From: UBA1479 sp038109305
Lineage (GTDB): Bacteria; Pseudomonadota; Alphaproteobacteria; Rhodospirillales; Casp-alpha2
Reading direction: 5' to 3'
NCBI GenBank assembly: GCA_038109305.1
Contig: JAYNIR010000005.1
Span: 1-64,000, forward strand
Length of the DNA: 64,000 bases
In this document: positions 44,857-53,893 of the stretch, piece by piece
Position numbering within the stretch: position 1 is the stretch's first letter
Layout of the letters: each line of letters begins with the position of its first letter
Program-made: the position numbers and the translations under genes
Notes under the pieces: generated by a model
What the model saw: only the letters and a program-made list of their open reading frames with translations
What the model was told of the DNA's origin: nothing
Databases searched by the model: none

Positions 44857-46179
44857 GTGGACATCACCTTCGTCAATCACGCATCGGTCCTGATCACCGG
44901 CAAGGACTGGGGGATTTTGTCCGACCCCTGGTACTTCGGCACGGCGTTTCACGAGGGCTGGTCGCTGCTTTACGAAAATCCCGAGGCGGAAATCGACGAC
45001 GCGCTGTCCCAGACTTCGCACATCTGGCTGTCGCACGAACACCCAGATCATTTTTCGGTCCTGTTCTTTAAAAAATACGCGGCGCGCCTGAACGACCGGG
45101 CCATCCCGGTGATTTTTCGGGCAACGCGGGACGGCCGGGTCGCCGGCTTCCTCCGCGCCAACGGGATCGCGGTGATCGAGGTCCGGCCGGATGAGGCATA
45201 TCAGATCGGTGATGCGCGGCTCCGCATCGTGCCGAGCGAATTTTACGACAGCGCCCTGTTGCTCGAGGCCGAAGGCGTGCGGATCTTCAATCTGAACGAC
45301 TGCCCGGTTCGGGATGCGCGGGAGCTGGCTGAATTCCGCGCCGTCTACGGCCCCTGCGATGTATTGTTGACGCAGTTCAGTTACGCCGCCTGGAAGGGCG
45401 GGCGCAACAACCGCCAGTGGCGCGAGGACGCAGCCCGCGAAAAGCTCGACACCGTGGCGCTGCAGGCGAAAGTGCTGGAGGCCAAAGCGGTCATCCCCTT
45501 CGCCAGCTTCGTCCGATTTTCCCACGACATGAACGGCTACCTTAACGATGCGGTCAATCTGCCGGGGGCGGTCGCGCCACGGGCCGGGGACTCGGTGCGG
45601 ACAGTTGTCATGCGGCCCATGGAGCGGCAATCGGTCGATGCGCTCAAGCAAGACTCGGAAAGTCTAGCCTTCTGGGACGCCGTCTTCGCCGGCATTGGCG
45701 ACATGCCGAAAACTGCGTTTCGGGCCTCTGTGCCACTGGACGATTTGCAGGCTGGGTTCCGGGGCTATCAGGCGCGGCTGTTCGCCGCCAATTCGGCTTG
45801 CATGATCCGGCTGTTGAAATCGACGGGGCTATTGGGGGCGTTTCAACCGGTCGTCCTGCGGCTCGTCGATCTGGACCGGGTGGTGACCGTGGACATCACC
45901 GGCGGCGTATTCGAAACGCCGGCTGCCCAGCCCCATGCGGACATGCATTCGGCGTCCCTCGACCTGATCTTCAAGACCGACTTTGGATTCGACACGCTGA
46001 CCGTCAACGGATGTTTCGAGGAAACGTCGCCCGGCGGCTTCCAGAGACTGGCTAAGGTTTTTGCGCTCGGCAACCTCAACAACATGGGCATTCACCTGAC
46101 GCCGCGAATCGCTCTCAACGCAAATCTGATACTGATGTTCCTGGGCCGGCTCCGGAAGGTTGCCGCAAAAATGGCGTAA
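44857..46179 (+). CDS. Metallo-beta-lactamase-fold hydrolase with C-terminal extension
   Basis: About 440 residues. The MBL fold begins VDITFVNHASVLITG, and the zinc motif is LSHEHPDHFSVLFF (HxHxDH), with DCDV-like CDVLLTQFSYAA and PFASFVRFSH further on. It resembles the UlaG/CMP-NeuAc hydroxylase-like branch of the superfamily. The last 170 residues are an extra alpha/beta region (VDLDRVVTVDITGGVFETP, SLDLIFKTDFGFDTLTVNG) resembling sterol-carrier-like domains in length only. Start unclear: GTG 44857 fits the strand start; the frame is open to 44800. No assigned substrate. Confidence 0.75.
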   Translation: MDITFVNHASVLITGKDWGILSDPWYFGTAFHEGWSLLYENPEAEIDDALSQTSHIWLSHEHPDHFSVLFFKKYAARLNDRAIPVIFRATRDGRVAGFLRANGIAVIEVRPDEAYQIGDARLRIVPSEFYDSALLLEAEGVRIFNLNDCPVRDARELAEFRAVYGPCDVLLTQFSYAAWKGGRNNRQWREDAAREKLDTVALQAKVLEAKAVIPFASFVRFSHDMNGYLNDAVNLPGAVAPRAGDSVRTVVMRPMERQSVDALKQDSESLAFWDAVFAGIGDMPKTAFRASVPLDDLQAGFRGYQARLFAANSACMIRLLKSTGLLGAFQPVVLRLVDLDRVVTVDITGGVFETPAAQPHADMHSASLDLIFKTDFGFDTLTVNGCFEETSPGGFQRLAKVFALGNLNNMGIHLTPRIALNANLILMFLGRLRKVAAKMA

Positions 46180-46248
46180 CGTCTGAATTTTCTCGTAAAA
46201 AGGGATGAATGGTTGAATCCAAATGTTTGTTCGTGATATGTTCCTTCT

Positions 46249-46666
46249 GTGAGGAATATATTGCTGGCATTTGCGATGCTCCTGGCGATGCTCCTGGCGA
46301 TGGTGCCGGCCCGCTCGGCGGAACTCGGCCCCGTCAACGCCGACGTGATCCGGGTGATCGACGGCGACACGGTCGAGGTGCGGGCGGCGGTGTGGCTCGG
46401 GCAAAGCCTCGTGACGCGGGTCCGCGTACTGGGCATCGACGCGCCGGATAAGGACTGCCCGATGATGCAGGAACGCGCGACGCAAAAGCTCCGGGACCTG
46501 ATGGGACCGACCACGGTGCTCTCCAAAATCCGCTTCGGCAAATACGCGGGCCGCGTGTTGGCGCGGCTGACCACCAAGGACGGCCGCGATCTAGGCAGGG
46601 TGCTGCTTCATGAGGGCCTCGCCCACGTTTACGACGGGCGCGGCAAACGCGGCGGGTTTGTTAGCT
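46249..46666 (+). CDS. Thermonuclease (SNase)-like secreted nuclease, C-terminus frameshifted
   Basis: A signal-like start (ILLAFAMLLAMLLAMVPARSA) precedes a staphylococcal-nuclease-like domain with VIRVIDGDTVEV, RVLGIDAPDKDC, KYAGRVLARL and LLHEGLAHVYDGRGKRGG. Family members usually end in a motif such as GKRxxWC; here one base shift would give a stop TAG at 46665-46667 just after KRGG, but in the present frame translation runs on to 46947 through 93 codons of random-looking sequence. I give the domain end and treat the extension as an effect of a small frameshift. The gene duplicates LLAM in tandem in the signal peptide. Confidence 0.65.
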
Positions 46667-46828
46667 TTCCCCGGCGTTTTTCCCGCCCGTGCGGCTGCGC
46701 TGCTGCTGTTTGCGCTTGGTCAGGTTGGCGCGGAGCTGTTCGGCCTGCCGGGCGGCGCGGGCGTCGGCCTCCGCCCGGCCCTTGTCGGACCGGTTGGGCT
46801 GTTGTTTCGAGGGTTTTTTGCCGGACAT
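46661..46828 (-). CDS. Small basic hydrophilic protein, 55 residues
   Basis: ATG at 46826-46828, stop TAA at 46661-46663. The product is strongly basic and rich in Lys, Arg, Gln and Ala, with no hydrophobic stretch (begins MSGKKPSKQQPNRSDKG; later QAEQLRANLTKRKQQQ). It is probably helical and nucleic-acid or ribosome associated, though that is a guess. It lies between the nuclease gene and tRNA-Thr, on the opposite strand, overlapping the out-of-frame tail of the nuclease reading frame. Confidence 0.6.
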   Translation of the reverse strand: MSGKKPSKQQPNRSDKGRAEADARAARQAEQLRANLTKRKQQQRSRTGGKNAGES

Positions 46829-46947
46829 CGTGGCTCCAGATCAACGCACTGACGGGACTTTGCGGGCCGGGCCGTTTCCCGGTCAAGGGGCACTTGTCAT
46901 CGGGGGGGCGCTATACTATTGTCCGGCCCTTCCGAGCACCCCGGTAA

Positions 46948-47022
46948 GCCGCCGTAGCTCAGGGGTAGAGCGCGCCCTTGGTAAGGGCGAGGTCCACAGT
47001 TCAATTCTGTGCGGCGGCACCA
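46948..47022 (+). tRNA. tRNA-Thr (GGT anticodon)
   Basis: Acceptor GCCGCCG (46948-46954) pairs with CGGCGGC (47012-47018). The anticodon stem CGCCC/GGGCG encloses loop TTGGTAA (anticodon GGT), and the T-arm is CACAG TTCAATT CTGTG. CCA is encoded (47020-47022). Confidence 0.95.
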
Positions 47023-47236
47023 TTCCCTTGAATGCATCGGTCAGAGACGCGCGCGATTGGTTTGGTCCGGTCGGCAATCGCGCGCCCAACAACCTTTTCC
47101 GGGGGCGGCTTGGTGCTCGCATGGGAACCGCTCAAGGCTCCGGTGACGGAGCCGAATAGCGCCTCCCCCGATTTATCCCAACATTTCCCCATTCCGACCA
47201 TGACAGCGCCCCATTTGGTCTGTTAAACGGGGGCCC

Positions 47237-48512
<1,276 letters not shown>

Positions 48513-48514
<2 letters not shown>

Positions 48515-48554
48515 ACCCTCCGCTATTCTCTACCCGATCCGAACGGGAGGGTTC
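48513..48554 (+). promoter_or_regulatory. Inverted repeat sequestering the ribosome site of the dioxygenase gene
   Basis: GAACCCTCC (48513-48521), which includes the murA stop, is the exact complement of GGAGGGTTC (48546-48554), which contains the ribosome-binding sequence of the downstream gene. The stem is 9 bp with a 24-base loop and ends one base before the ATG (48556). It could delay or couple translation. Confidence 0.55.
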
Positions 48555-48555
48555 G

Positions 48556-49389
48556 ATGCCGAAAGCGCTCTCAGACGCCGCCGTCAAACAGTTCAAGGAC
48601 GAAGGGTATTACTTCCCGGCCGATATCCTGTCGTCGGCGGAAGTCGCCGATTACCGCGCCCGGATCGAGGCGTTTGAAGCCGCCCAAGGCCACCCGCTGG
48701 CCGGGGCGCAGCGCAACAAGACGCACCTGTTGTTCAAGTGGCTCGACGATCTGATCCGCGACGATCGCATCGTTGATGTGATGGAAGATCTGCTGGGCCC
48801 GAATGTGCTGTGCTGGAACACGCTGATCTGGTTCAAGGAACCGGGATCGGGCCAATACGTGTCGTGGCATCAAGATTCCAATTACTGGGGCCTTGCCGGC
48901 GGCGAGGTGTTGACGGCGTGGCTGGCGCTCGCCGACGCATCGGTCGAGGCCGGATGCATGCGGGTGATGCCTAAGACGCATGTGGGCCCGCCGCTCAAAC
49001 ACCACGATCTCTATCATCGGGACAACATGCTGACCCGCGGCCAGGAAATCCTTGACCTGGACGAAGACAAGGCCGTGTACATGCCGCTGAAACCCGGGCA
49101 GATGTCGTTCCACAACATCCGCCTCGCGCATGCGTCGGGGCCGAACAATTCCAATGACCGGCGCATGGGCATTTCGTTTCATTACATGCCGGCCAAGGCC
49201 ATGCAGGTGGTCGGCCAGTGGGATACGGCGGCGCTGGTCCGGGGGGAGGATGCGTTCGGTCATTTCGAACACACTCCCCGGGTTCAAGGGGATTTGGATC
49301 CGGACGCGGTCGCCTATCATGCCAAGGCCGCCGACGCGGTAAGCAAGGTCCTTTACCACGGCGCCGAAAACCAGACCGGCAAGCTGTGA
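48556..49389 (+). CDS. Phytanoyl-CoA dioxygenase (PhyH) family protein
   Basis: 277 residues. Fe(II)/2-oxoglutarate oxygenase fold: the iron ligands are H-x-D in YVSWHQDSNYWG and a later His in NIRLAHASGPNNSNDRR, whose Arg binds 2-oxoglutarate. PhyH proteins hydroxylate lipids, CoA esters or small metabolites. The upstream hairpin overlaps its ribosome site. With the next alpha/beta hydrolase it forms a two-gene insertion between murA and hisG. Substrate not identified. Confidence 0.88.
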   Translation: MPKALSDAAVKQFKDEGYYFPADILSSAEVADYRARIEAFEAAQGHPLAGAQRNKTHLLFKWLDDLIRDDRIVDVMEDLLGPNVLCWNTLIWFKEPGSGQYVSWHQDSNYWGLAGGEVLTAWLALADASVEAGCMRVMPKTHVGPPLKHHDLYHRDNMLTRGQEILDLDEDKAVYMPLKPGQMSFHNIRLAHASGPNNSNDRRMGISFHYMPAKAMQVVGQWDTAALVRGEDAFGHFEHTPRVQGDLDPDAVAYHAKAADAVSKVLYHGAENQTGKL

Positions 49390-49402
49390 CCCATCCCATT
49401 CC

Positions 49403-50182
49403 GTGACCGCCGAACCCCAATTCATCGACTCTGGCGGCAAGCGGCTTGAGAGCCGGGCGATTGGCGACGTTGCCGGTGCGGGGCCAGTCCTAGTGTTTCT
49501 GCACGAGGCCCTGGGCTCGGTCAGCCTGTGGCGCGACGTGCCCGACCGGCTGGCGGCAATGACCCGGCTTCCGGCGTTCGTTTATTCCCGCGCCGGATAC
49601 GGCCGGTCGGATCCGGTGGACCTGCCGCGCCCCACACATTTTCATGAGATCGAGGCATGGGACGTTCTCCCCGAAGTGCTGGACGCCGCCGGAATCGAGC
49701 GGGCCGTTATGATCGGGCATTCCGACGGCGGTACGATCGCGCTGATGGCGGCGGAACGGGACCGGCGCGTCCGGGCCGTCGTAACCATGGCCGGCCATGT
49801 GATGAACGAGGATGTCACCCGCCGGGGCATCGCCGACTTTACCAAAACCTGGGCGACGACGGACATCCGGGCGAAGCTTGAACGCCACCACGGCGCCAAC
49901 GTGGACATCGCCTACCGCGCCTGGTCCGAGACCTGGCTGCACGACGATTTCCGTGACTGGAATGTGGAAGCCGGGCTCCCCGCCGTGACCTGCCCGGTGC
50001 TTATCGTCCAGGGGGAAAACGACGCCTACGGCACCATGGCCCAGGTGGAAGCCATCCGGGCGGGCGTTTCCGGCCCGTCGCAAGTCCTGATCATCCCCGG
50101 GTGCGGCCATATCCCGCATTTCGAGGCGCCGGACGCCCTGTTCTCCCGCATAAACCAATTCATTGCCGAATTGCGCCTATAA
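49403..50182 (+). CDS. Alpha/beta-fold hydrolase
   Basis: 259 residues. The oxyanion region is VFLHEALGSVSLWRD, the nucleophile serine is in MIGHSDGGTIALMA, the acid is probably Asp in QGENDAYGTMAQ and the histidine is in PGCGHIPHFEAP. The start is a GTG (VTAEPQ in the frame) 13 bases after the dioxygenase stop. The pairing suggests joint turnover of one substrate, for instance an ester or lactone. Substrate unknown. Confidence 0.87.
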   Translation: MTAEPQFIDSGGKRLESRAIGDVAGAGPVLVFLHEALGSVSLWRDVPDRLAAMTRLPAFVYSRAGYGRSDPVDLPRPTHFHEIEAWDVLPEVLDAAGIERAVMIGHSDGGTIALMAAERDRRVRAVVTMAGHVMNEDVTRRGIADFTKTWATTDIRAKLERHHGANVDIAYRAWSETWLHDDFRDWNVEAGLPAVTCPVLIVQGENDAYGTMAQVEAIRAGVSGPSQVLIIPGCGHIPHFEAPDALFSRINQFIAELRL

Positions 50183-50204
50183 CACCAAATTATTCAAGCA
50201 GATG

Positions 50205-50241
50205 AAGGGTTCCGCCCCTGGTATGATGGGGGGAAACCCTT
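50205..50241. other. Imperfect long hairpin between hydrolase and hisG
   Basis: AAGGGTTCCGCCCC (50205-50218) pairs with GGGGGGAAACCCTT (50228-50241) with two mismatches around loop TGGTATGAT. No T-run follows. It is located 64 bases before hisG and may be part of the hydrolase terminator region or a hisG leader structure. Confidence 0.4.
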
Positions 50242-50304
50242 TATGAATGCGCCGCTACCGGCCCCCGCGTTACGGTTTGGGGCCGATCTCGACGGAGACC
50301 GATC

Positions 50305-50985
50305 ATGGCAAAGGCAACCGCCGCCAACGAAAAGCTGGTTCTGGCCCTCCCCAAGGGACGCATCCTAGAGGAAGTGATGCCGCTCGTCCACCATGCGGGG
50401 ATCGAACCGGAACCAGCCTTCGACGACCCGAAAAGCCGGGCGCTCCGGTTTGAAACCAACATCCCGACGCTAGACATCATCCGCGTGCGGTCGTTCGACG
50501 TGGCGGCCTTCGTCGCCTTCGGCGCGGCGCACCTGGGCGTCGCCGGCAATGATGTGCTGATGGAATTCGACTATTCGGAAATTTACGCGCCGGTGGACCT
50601 GAAGATCGGCCGCTGCCGCATCGCCGTGGCCGAAGCGGCGGAACTGGTGAAGACCGACGACCCCCGTAAATGGTCGTCGATCCGCGTTGCGACGAAATAC
50701 CCGGGGCTGACCCGCCGCCACTTTGCCGGGCGCGGCGTGCACGCCGACTGCATCAAATTGAACGGCGCCATGGAACTTGCGCCGACGCTGGGGCTCTGCC
50801 GCCGCATCGTCGACCTGGTATCGACGGGCGCGACGCTCAAGGCCAACGGCCTGGTCGAGGTCGAAACGATTGCCGAGATCACTTCGCGCCTTGCCGTCAA
50901 CCGCGCCGCGTGGAAAACCCGGCCCAAGGAAATCGGCCACTGGGTCGACAAGTTCCAGGAGGCCTCCGATGCCCTTGCGGCTTGA
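50305..50985 (+). CDS. hisG: ATP phosphoribosyltransferase, short form
   Basis: 226 residues, the short (HisGS) type that works in complex with HisZ; no HisZ gene is in this window. It performs the first step of histidine synthesis, PRPP with ATP. Marks: LVLALPKGRILEEVMPL, FVAFGAAHLGVAGNDVLME, RVATKYPGLTRRHFAG and LVDLVSTGATLKANGLVEVE. GGAGA precedes the ATG. The 3' end overlaps the hisD start by 17 bases. Confidence 0.95.
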   Translation: MAKATAANEKLVLALPKGRILEEVMPLVHHAGIEPEPAFDDPKSRALRFETNIPTLDIIRVRSFDVAAFVAFGAAHLGVAGNDVLMEFDYSEIYAPVDLKIGRCRIAVAEAAELVKTDDPRKWSSIRVATKYPGLTRRHFAGRGVHADCIKLNGAMELAPTLGLCRRIVDLVSTGATLKANGLVEVETIAEITSRLAVNRAAWKTRPKEIGHWVDKFQEASDALAA

Positions 50986-52273
50986 TAGCCGGGACGTGGG
51001 GTTCGAGGCAGCGTTCAAGGATTTCCTTGGCGCCAAGCGCGAGACCGAAGCCGACGTCGTCGATACCGTCGCGGCCATCCTAGCCCATGTTCGGGCGCGG
51101 GGCGACGCGGCTGTCGTCGATTACACCCGCAAGTTAGACCGCTTCGACCTGACCGCCCGGACCATGCGGATTACGGCGGACGAGGTCGCGTCGGCGCGGG
51201 GGCAATGCGCGGCCGATACCTTGTCGGCGCTGGAAACCGCGGCGGCGCGCATCCGGGCGTTTCACGAACACCAGGTGCCGGACGATCTGGATATCACCGA
51301 CGAAGCCGGCCTGCGGCTGGGTTATCGCTGGCAGGCGGTTGAAGCCGCCGGGCTTTACGTGCCGGGCGGCACGGCGGCTTATCCGTCGTCGGTCTTGATG
51401 AACGCGGTGCCGGCCAAGGTCGCGGGCGTCGACCGGCTGGTCATGGTCGTGCCGACGCCGGATGGGGTTCTCAATCCGCTAGTTCTGGCGGCGGCGTCCA
51501 TCGCCGGCGTCGACGAAATCTACCGCATCGGCGGCGCCCAGGCGGTGGGCGCGCTGGCCTACGGAACCGACACCATTAAACCCGTCGATAAAATCGTCGG
51601 CCCCGGCAACGCCTATGTGGCGGCGGCCAAACGGCTTGTCTTCGGCGCCGTTGGCATCGACATGATCGCGGGCCCATCGGAAATCCTCGTGCTGGCCGAC
51701 GGCCAGAACGATCCCGCCTGGATCGCGGCGGATCTGCTGTCACAGGCCGAACACGACACGGCCGCGCAGGCGATCCTGATCACCGACGACGGCGGTTTCG
51801 CCGACGCGGTCGTCAAGGCCGTCGACGGTCACCTGAAAACCCTGCCGCGCACGGAAACCGCCGCGCAAAGCTGGGCCAATTACGGCGCTGTCTTCACCGT
51901 GCCGTCGCTGGCCGCGGCCCTCCCCCTGGTCGACCGGATCGCGCCCGAGCATTTGGAGATCGCCGCCGAAGGCGCCGATGCGCTCGGCCGGCGGGTCCGC
52001 AACGCCGGGGCCATTTTCATGGGCCGGCACGTGCCGGAAGCCATCGGCGATTACATCGCGGGGCCCAACCACGTTTTGCCGACGGCGCGCAGCGCGCGAT
52101 TTTCATCGGGGCTCGGCGTTTTGGATTTTATGAAGCGGTCGTCCCTGATCGAATGTTCGGCCGAAGGACTTCGCGCCATCGGGCCGGAAGCCGTCACCCT
52201 GGCGCGGGCCGAAGGGCTCGACGCCCATGCCCTGTCCATCGCCATCCGCCTGAACGCGGCGGGCGAGGACTGA
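50969..52273 (+). CDS. hisD: Histidinol dehydrogenase
   Basis: 434 residues, oxidising histidinol to histidine in two NAD-dependent steps. Marks: GLYVPGGTAAYPSSVLMNA, RIGGAQAVGALAYGT, KIVGPGNAYVAAAKR, AGPSEILVLADG, the zinc/catalytic stretch SQAEHDTAAQ and DRIAPEHLEI. I start at 50969 because AGGAGG (50957-50962) sits in place and the protein then begins MPLRLDS; upstream frame extends only over hisG. Overlap with hisG indicates coupled translation. Confidence 0.96.
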   Translation: MPLRLDSRDVGFEAAFKDFLGAKRETEADVVDTVAAILAHVRARGDAAVVDYTRKLDRFDLTARTMRITADEVASARGQCAADTLSALETAAARIRAFHEHQVPDDLDITDEAGLRLGYRWQAVEAAGLYVPGGTAAYPSSVLMNAVPAKVAGVDRLVMVVPTPDGVLNPLVLAAASIAGVDEIYRIGGAQAVGALAYGTDTIKPVDKIVGPGNAYVAAAKRLVFGAVGIDMIAGPSEILVLADGQNDPAWIAADLLSQAEHDTAAQAILITDDGGFADAVVKAVDGHLKTLPRTETAAQSWANYGAVFTVPSLAAALPLVDRIAPEHLEIAAEGADALGRRVRNAGAIFMGRHVPEAIGDYIAGPNHVLPTARSARFSSGLGVLDFMKRSSLIECSAEGLRAIGPEAVTLARAEGLDAHALSIAIRLNAAGED

Positions 52274-52299
52274 GTGGAACGAGTTTAGAGAGCAGGCCG

Positions 52300-52779
52300 G
52301 TGAGCGAAGACACCCATAAAATCGTTCACATCGAATTGGACGAAAAAAGCATCATCAGCCGCTCACCCCAGGTCGAGCACGAGCGCAAGGTCGCGATCTA
52401 TGACCTGTTGGAGGAAAACACCTTCCAGCCGCTCGAAATCGATCACGACGGGCCTTATTCGGTGAAGCTCGCCATCCATGAAAACCGTCTGGTCTTTGAC
52501 GTTCACGACGCGGACTGGAAACCCCTGGTCAAGGTGACGCTCCCGGTCAGCGTCATGAAGCGGGTCGTACGCGACTACTTCATGATATGTGACAGCTATT
52601 ATCAGGCGATCAAAACCATGACGCCGTCGCAGATCGAAGCCATCGATATGGGCCGCCGCGGGCTTCATAACGAAGGTGCTGAAATCCTCCGCACACGGCT
52701 GGACGATCGCGTGGAAATGAATCTGCGCACGGCGCGCCGGCTGTTCACGCTGGTCTGCGTCCTGCATATCAAGGCGTGA
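52300..52779 (+). CDS. UPF0262 family protein
   Basis: 159 residues. Opens at GTG 52300 and shows HIELDEKSIISRSPQVEHER, TFQPLEIDHDGPYSVKLAI, DYFMICDSYYQAIKTMTP and the end RTARRLFTLVCVLHIKA. The function is unknown; the family belongs to alphaproteobacteria and usually stands between hisD and a low-Mr phosphatase gene, as here. It overlaps the phosphatase gene at its stop. Confidence 0.9.
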   Translation: MSEDTHKIVHIELDEKSIISRSPQVEHERKVAIYDLLEENTFQPLEIDHDGPYSVKLAIHENRLVFDVHDADWKPLVKVTLPVSVMKRVVRDYFMICDSYYQAIKTMTPSQIEAIDMGRRGLHNEGAEILRTRLDDRVEMNLRTARRLFTLVCVLHIKA

Positions 52780-53240
52780 TGGGGCGAGGGGGAATGCCTG
52801 ACCTGCCCTCCGCCGTTTTGTTCTCCTGCACCATGAATTCCATCCGCTCCTCCATGGCGGAAGGCATTCTGAAATTTCTGCACGGGCACAAGATTTACGT
52901 CGATAGCGCCGGCGCCCGCCAGGGGCAGATCGACGGCTATACCATCGCCGTGATGGACGAAATCGGCATCGACATGTCGAAACACCATTCCAAAACCTTC
53001 GACGACCTGGAGGACGATTTTTTCGATCTGGTCGTCACCCTGTCGCCGGAAGCCCAGCACAAGGCCATGGAACTGACCCGCATCATGGCCTGCGATGTGG
53101 AGTTCTGGAACACCTTCGACCCCTCCATCATCGAAAGTGAAAACCGCGAGGACAAGCTTCAGGCCTACCGCATGGTGCGCGATCAATTGATGGAAAAAAT
53201 AAAGCAGCGCTTCCCGATCCACAGCGTGGTGGATACGTGA
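52779..53240 (+). CDS. Low-molecular-weight protein-tyrosine-phosphatase family protein
   Basis: 153 residues. The P-loop is FSC17TMNSIR23SSMAEG, which has the C-x5-R of the LMW-PTP/arsenate reductase fold, and the acid region is in TLSPEAQHKAM..FWNTFDPS. The start could be GTG 52776, ATG 52779 or ATG 52794 (MPDLPSAV); the ATG at 52779 overlaps the UPF0262 stop. Members are tyrosine phosphatases or arsenate reductases. In relatives infA follows directly; here 4.8 kb intervenes. Confidence 0.88.
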   Translation: MGRGGMPDLPSAVLFSCTMNSIRSSMAEGILKFLHGHKIYVDSAGARQGQIDGYTIAVMDEIGIDMSKHHSKTFDDLEDDFFDLVVTLSPEAQHKAMELTRIMACDVEFWNTFDPSIIESENREDKLQAYRMVRDQLMEKIKQRFPIHSVVDT

Positions 53241-53299
53241 CCAACGTCGGCCGTCATGCGGTGTCTTGCCAACCGAAACCCCTCGGGATAGGAAGATTT

Positions 53300-53872
53300 A
53301 TGACTCGTTTGCTGACGTGCGCGTTTGTCTCCGGTATGATCGCTCTGCGCGCCGGGTTTGACGCCGCCGCCCAACAACACGACCACATCTTCGACCGCCT
53401 TGCGTCCGAGCCGGTGACCGTACTCGACAGCGGCATTAAGCAGCTTTGAGGGGTGGTTCGGGACACCGCCGCCGTCCTGAAGAAGCCGAGCGGCCGGGAA
53501 ACCCAATTCAGCGCGGCTTGCGAAAAAGATCGCCAGACCATCGAGATTAAGTTCTTTGTCGATTTCCCGGGGGCCAAGCCGACGTACGATGCTTGATGGG
53601 ACGTCCGGGGCAAGGCGCTGGTTCACATGTTTCTGTTAGACCGTCGGCGTTAGACCGAAGCGCTAAGCCCACAGTCCCGCGTTCATTGGCGGCTCGGAAT
53701 AATGTTTACGGTCGAGCCAACGACGAAAAATCTCCGAGCCATCGTGACCGGGCAGCGGATTGGCGAACTGGTGTTTGCCGAAGTGACCCTGGCCGCCGCC
53801 ACAGGCGGGGACCAGGTGACCTGCCGGGGGCGGGTCGACCAATTGACCCGACCGATCACCAACACGAAATAG
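53300..53872 (+). pseudogene. Secreted-protein frame with three nonsense codons
   Basis: A single reading frame of 191 codons from ATG 53300, with AGGAAG before it, interrupted by TGA (53447-53449), TGA (53594-53596) and TAG (53651-53653), ending at TAG 53870-53872. The frame is never shifted. It encodes a signal-peptide-like start (LLTCAFVSGMIALRAGFDAAAQ), then HIFDRLASEPVTVLDSG, VLKKPSGRETQFSAACEKDR, GAKPTYDA and, after the stops, LRAIVTGQRIGELVFAEVTL and VTCRGRVDQLTRPI. The family was not recognised. Decay by substitution only. Confidence 0.6.
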
Positions 53873-53893
53873 AAACGAAGCCCCGCCGGCGGC

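Noticed and set aside
47023..47236. Open frames between tRNA-Thr and murA
   Set aside because: They start within or beside the tRNA and show no family character; I see no gene or clear signal in this 214-base gap.
50243..50372. Short frame (MNAPLPAPALRFGADL...) before hisG as a leader peptide
   Set aside because: It has no run of His codons and runs into hisG out of frame; the hairpin nearby is not shaped like an attenuator.
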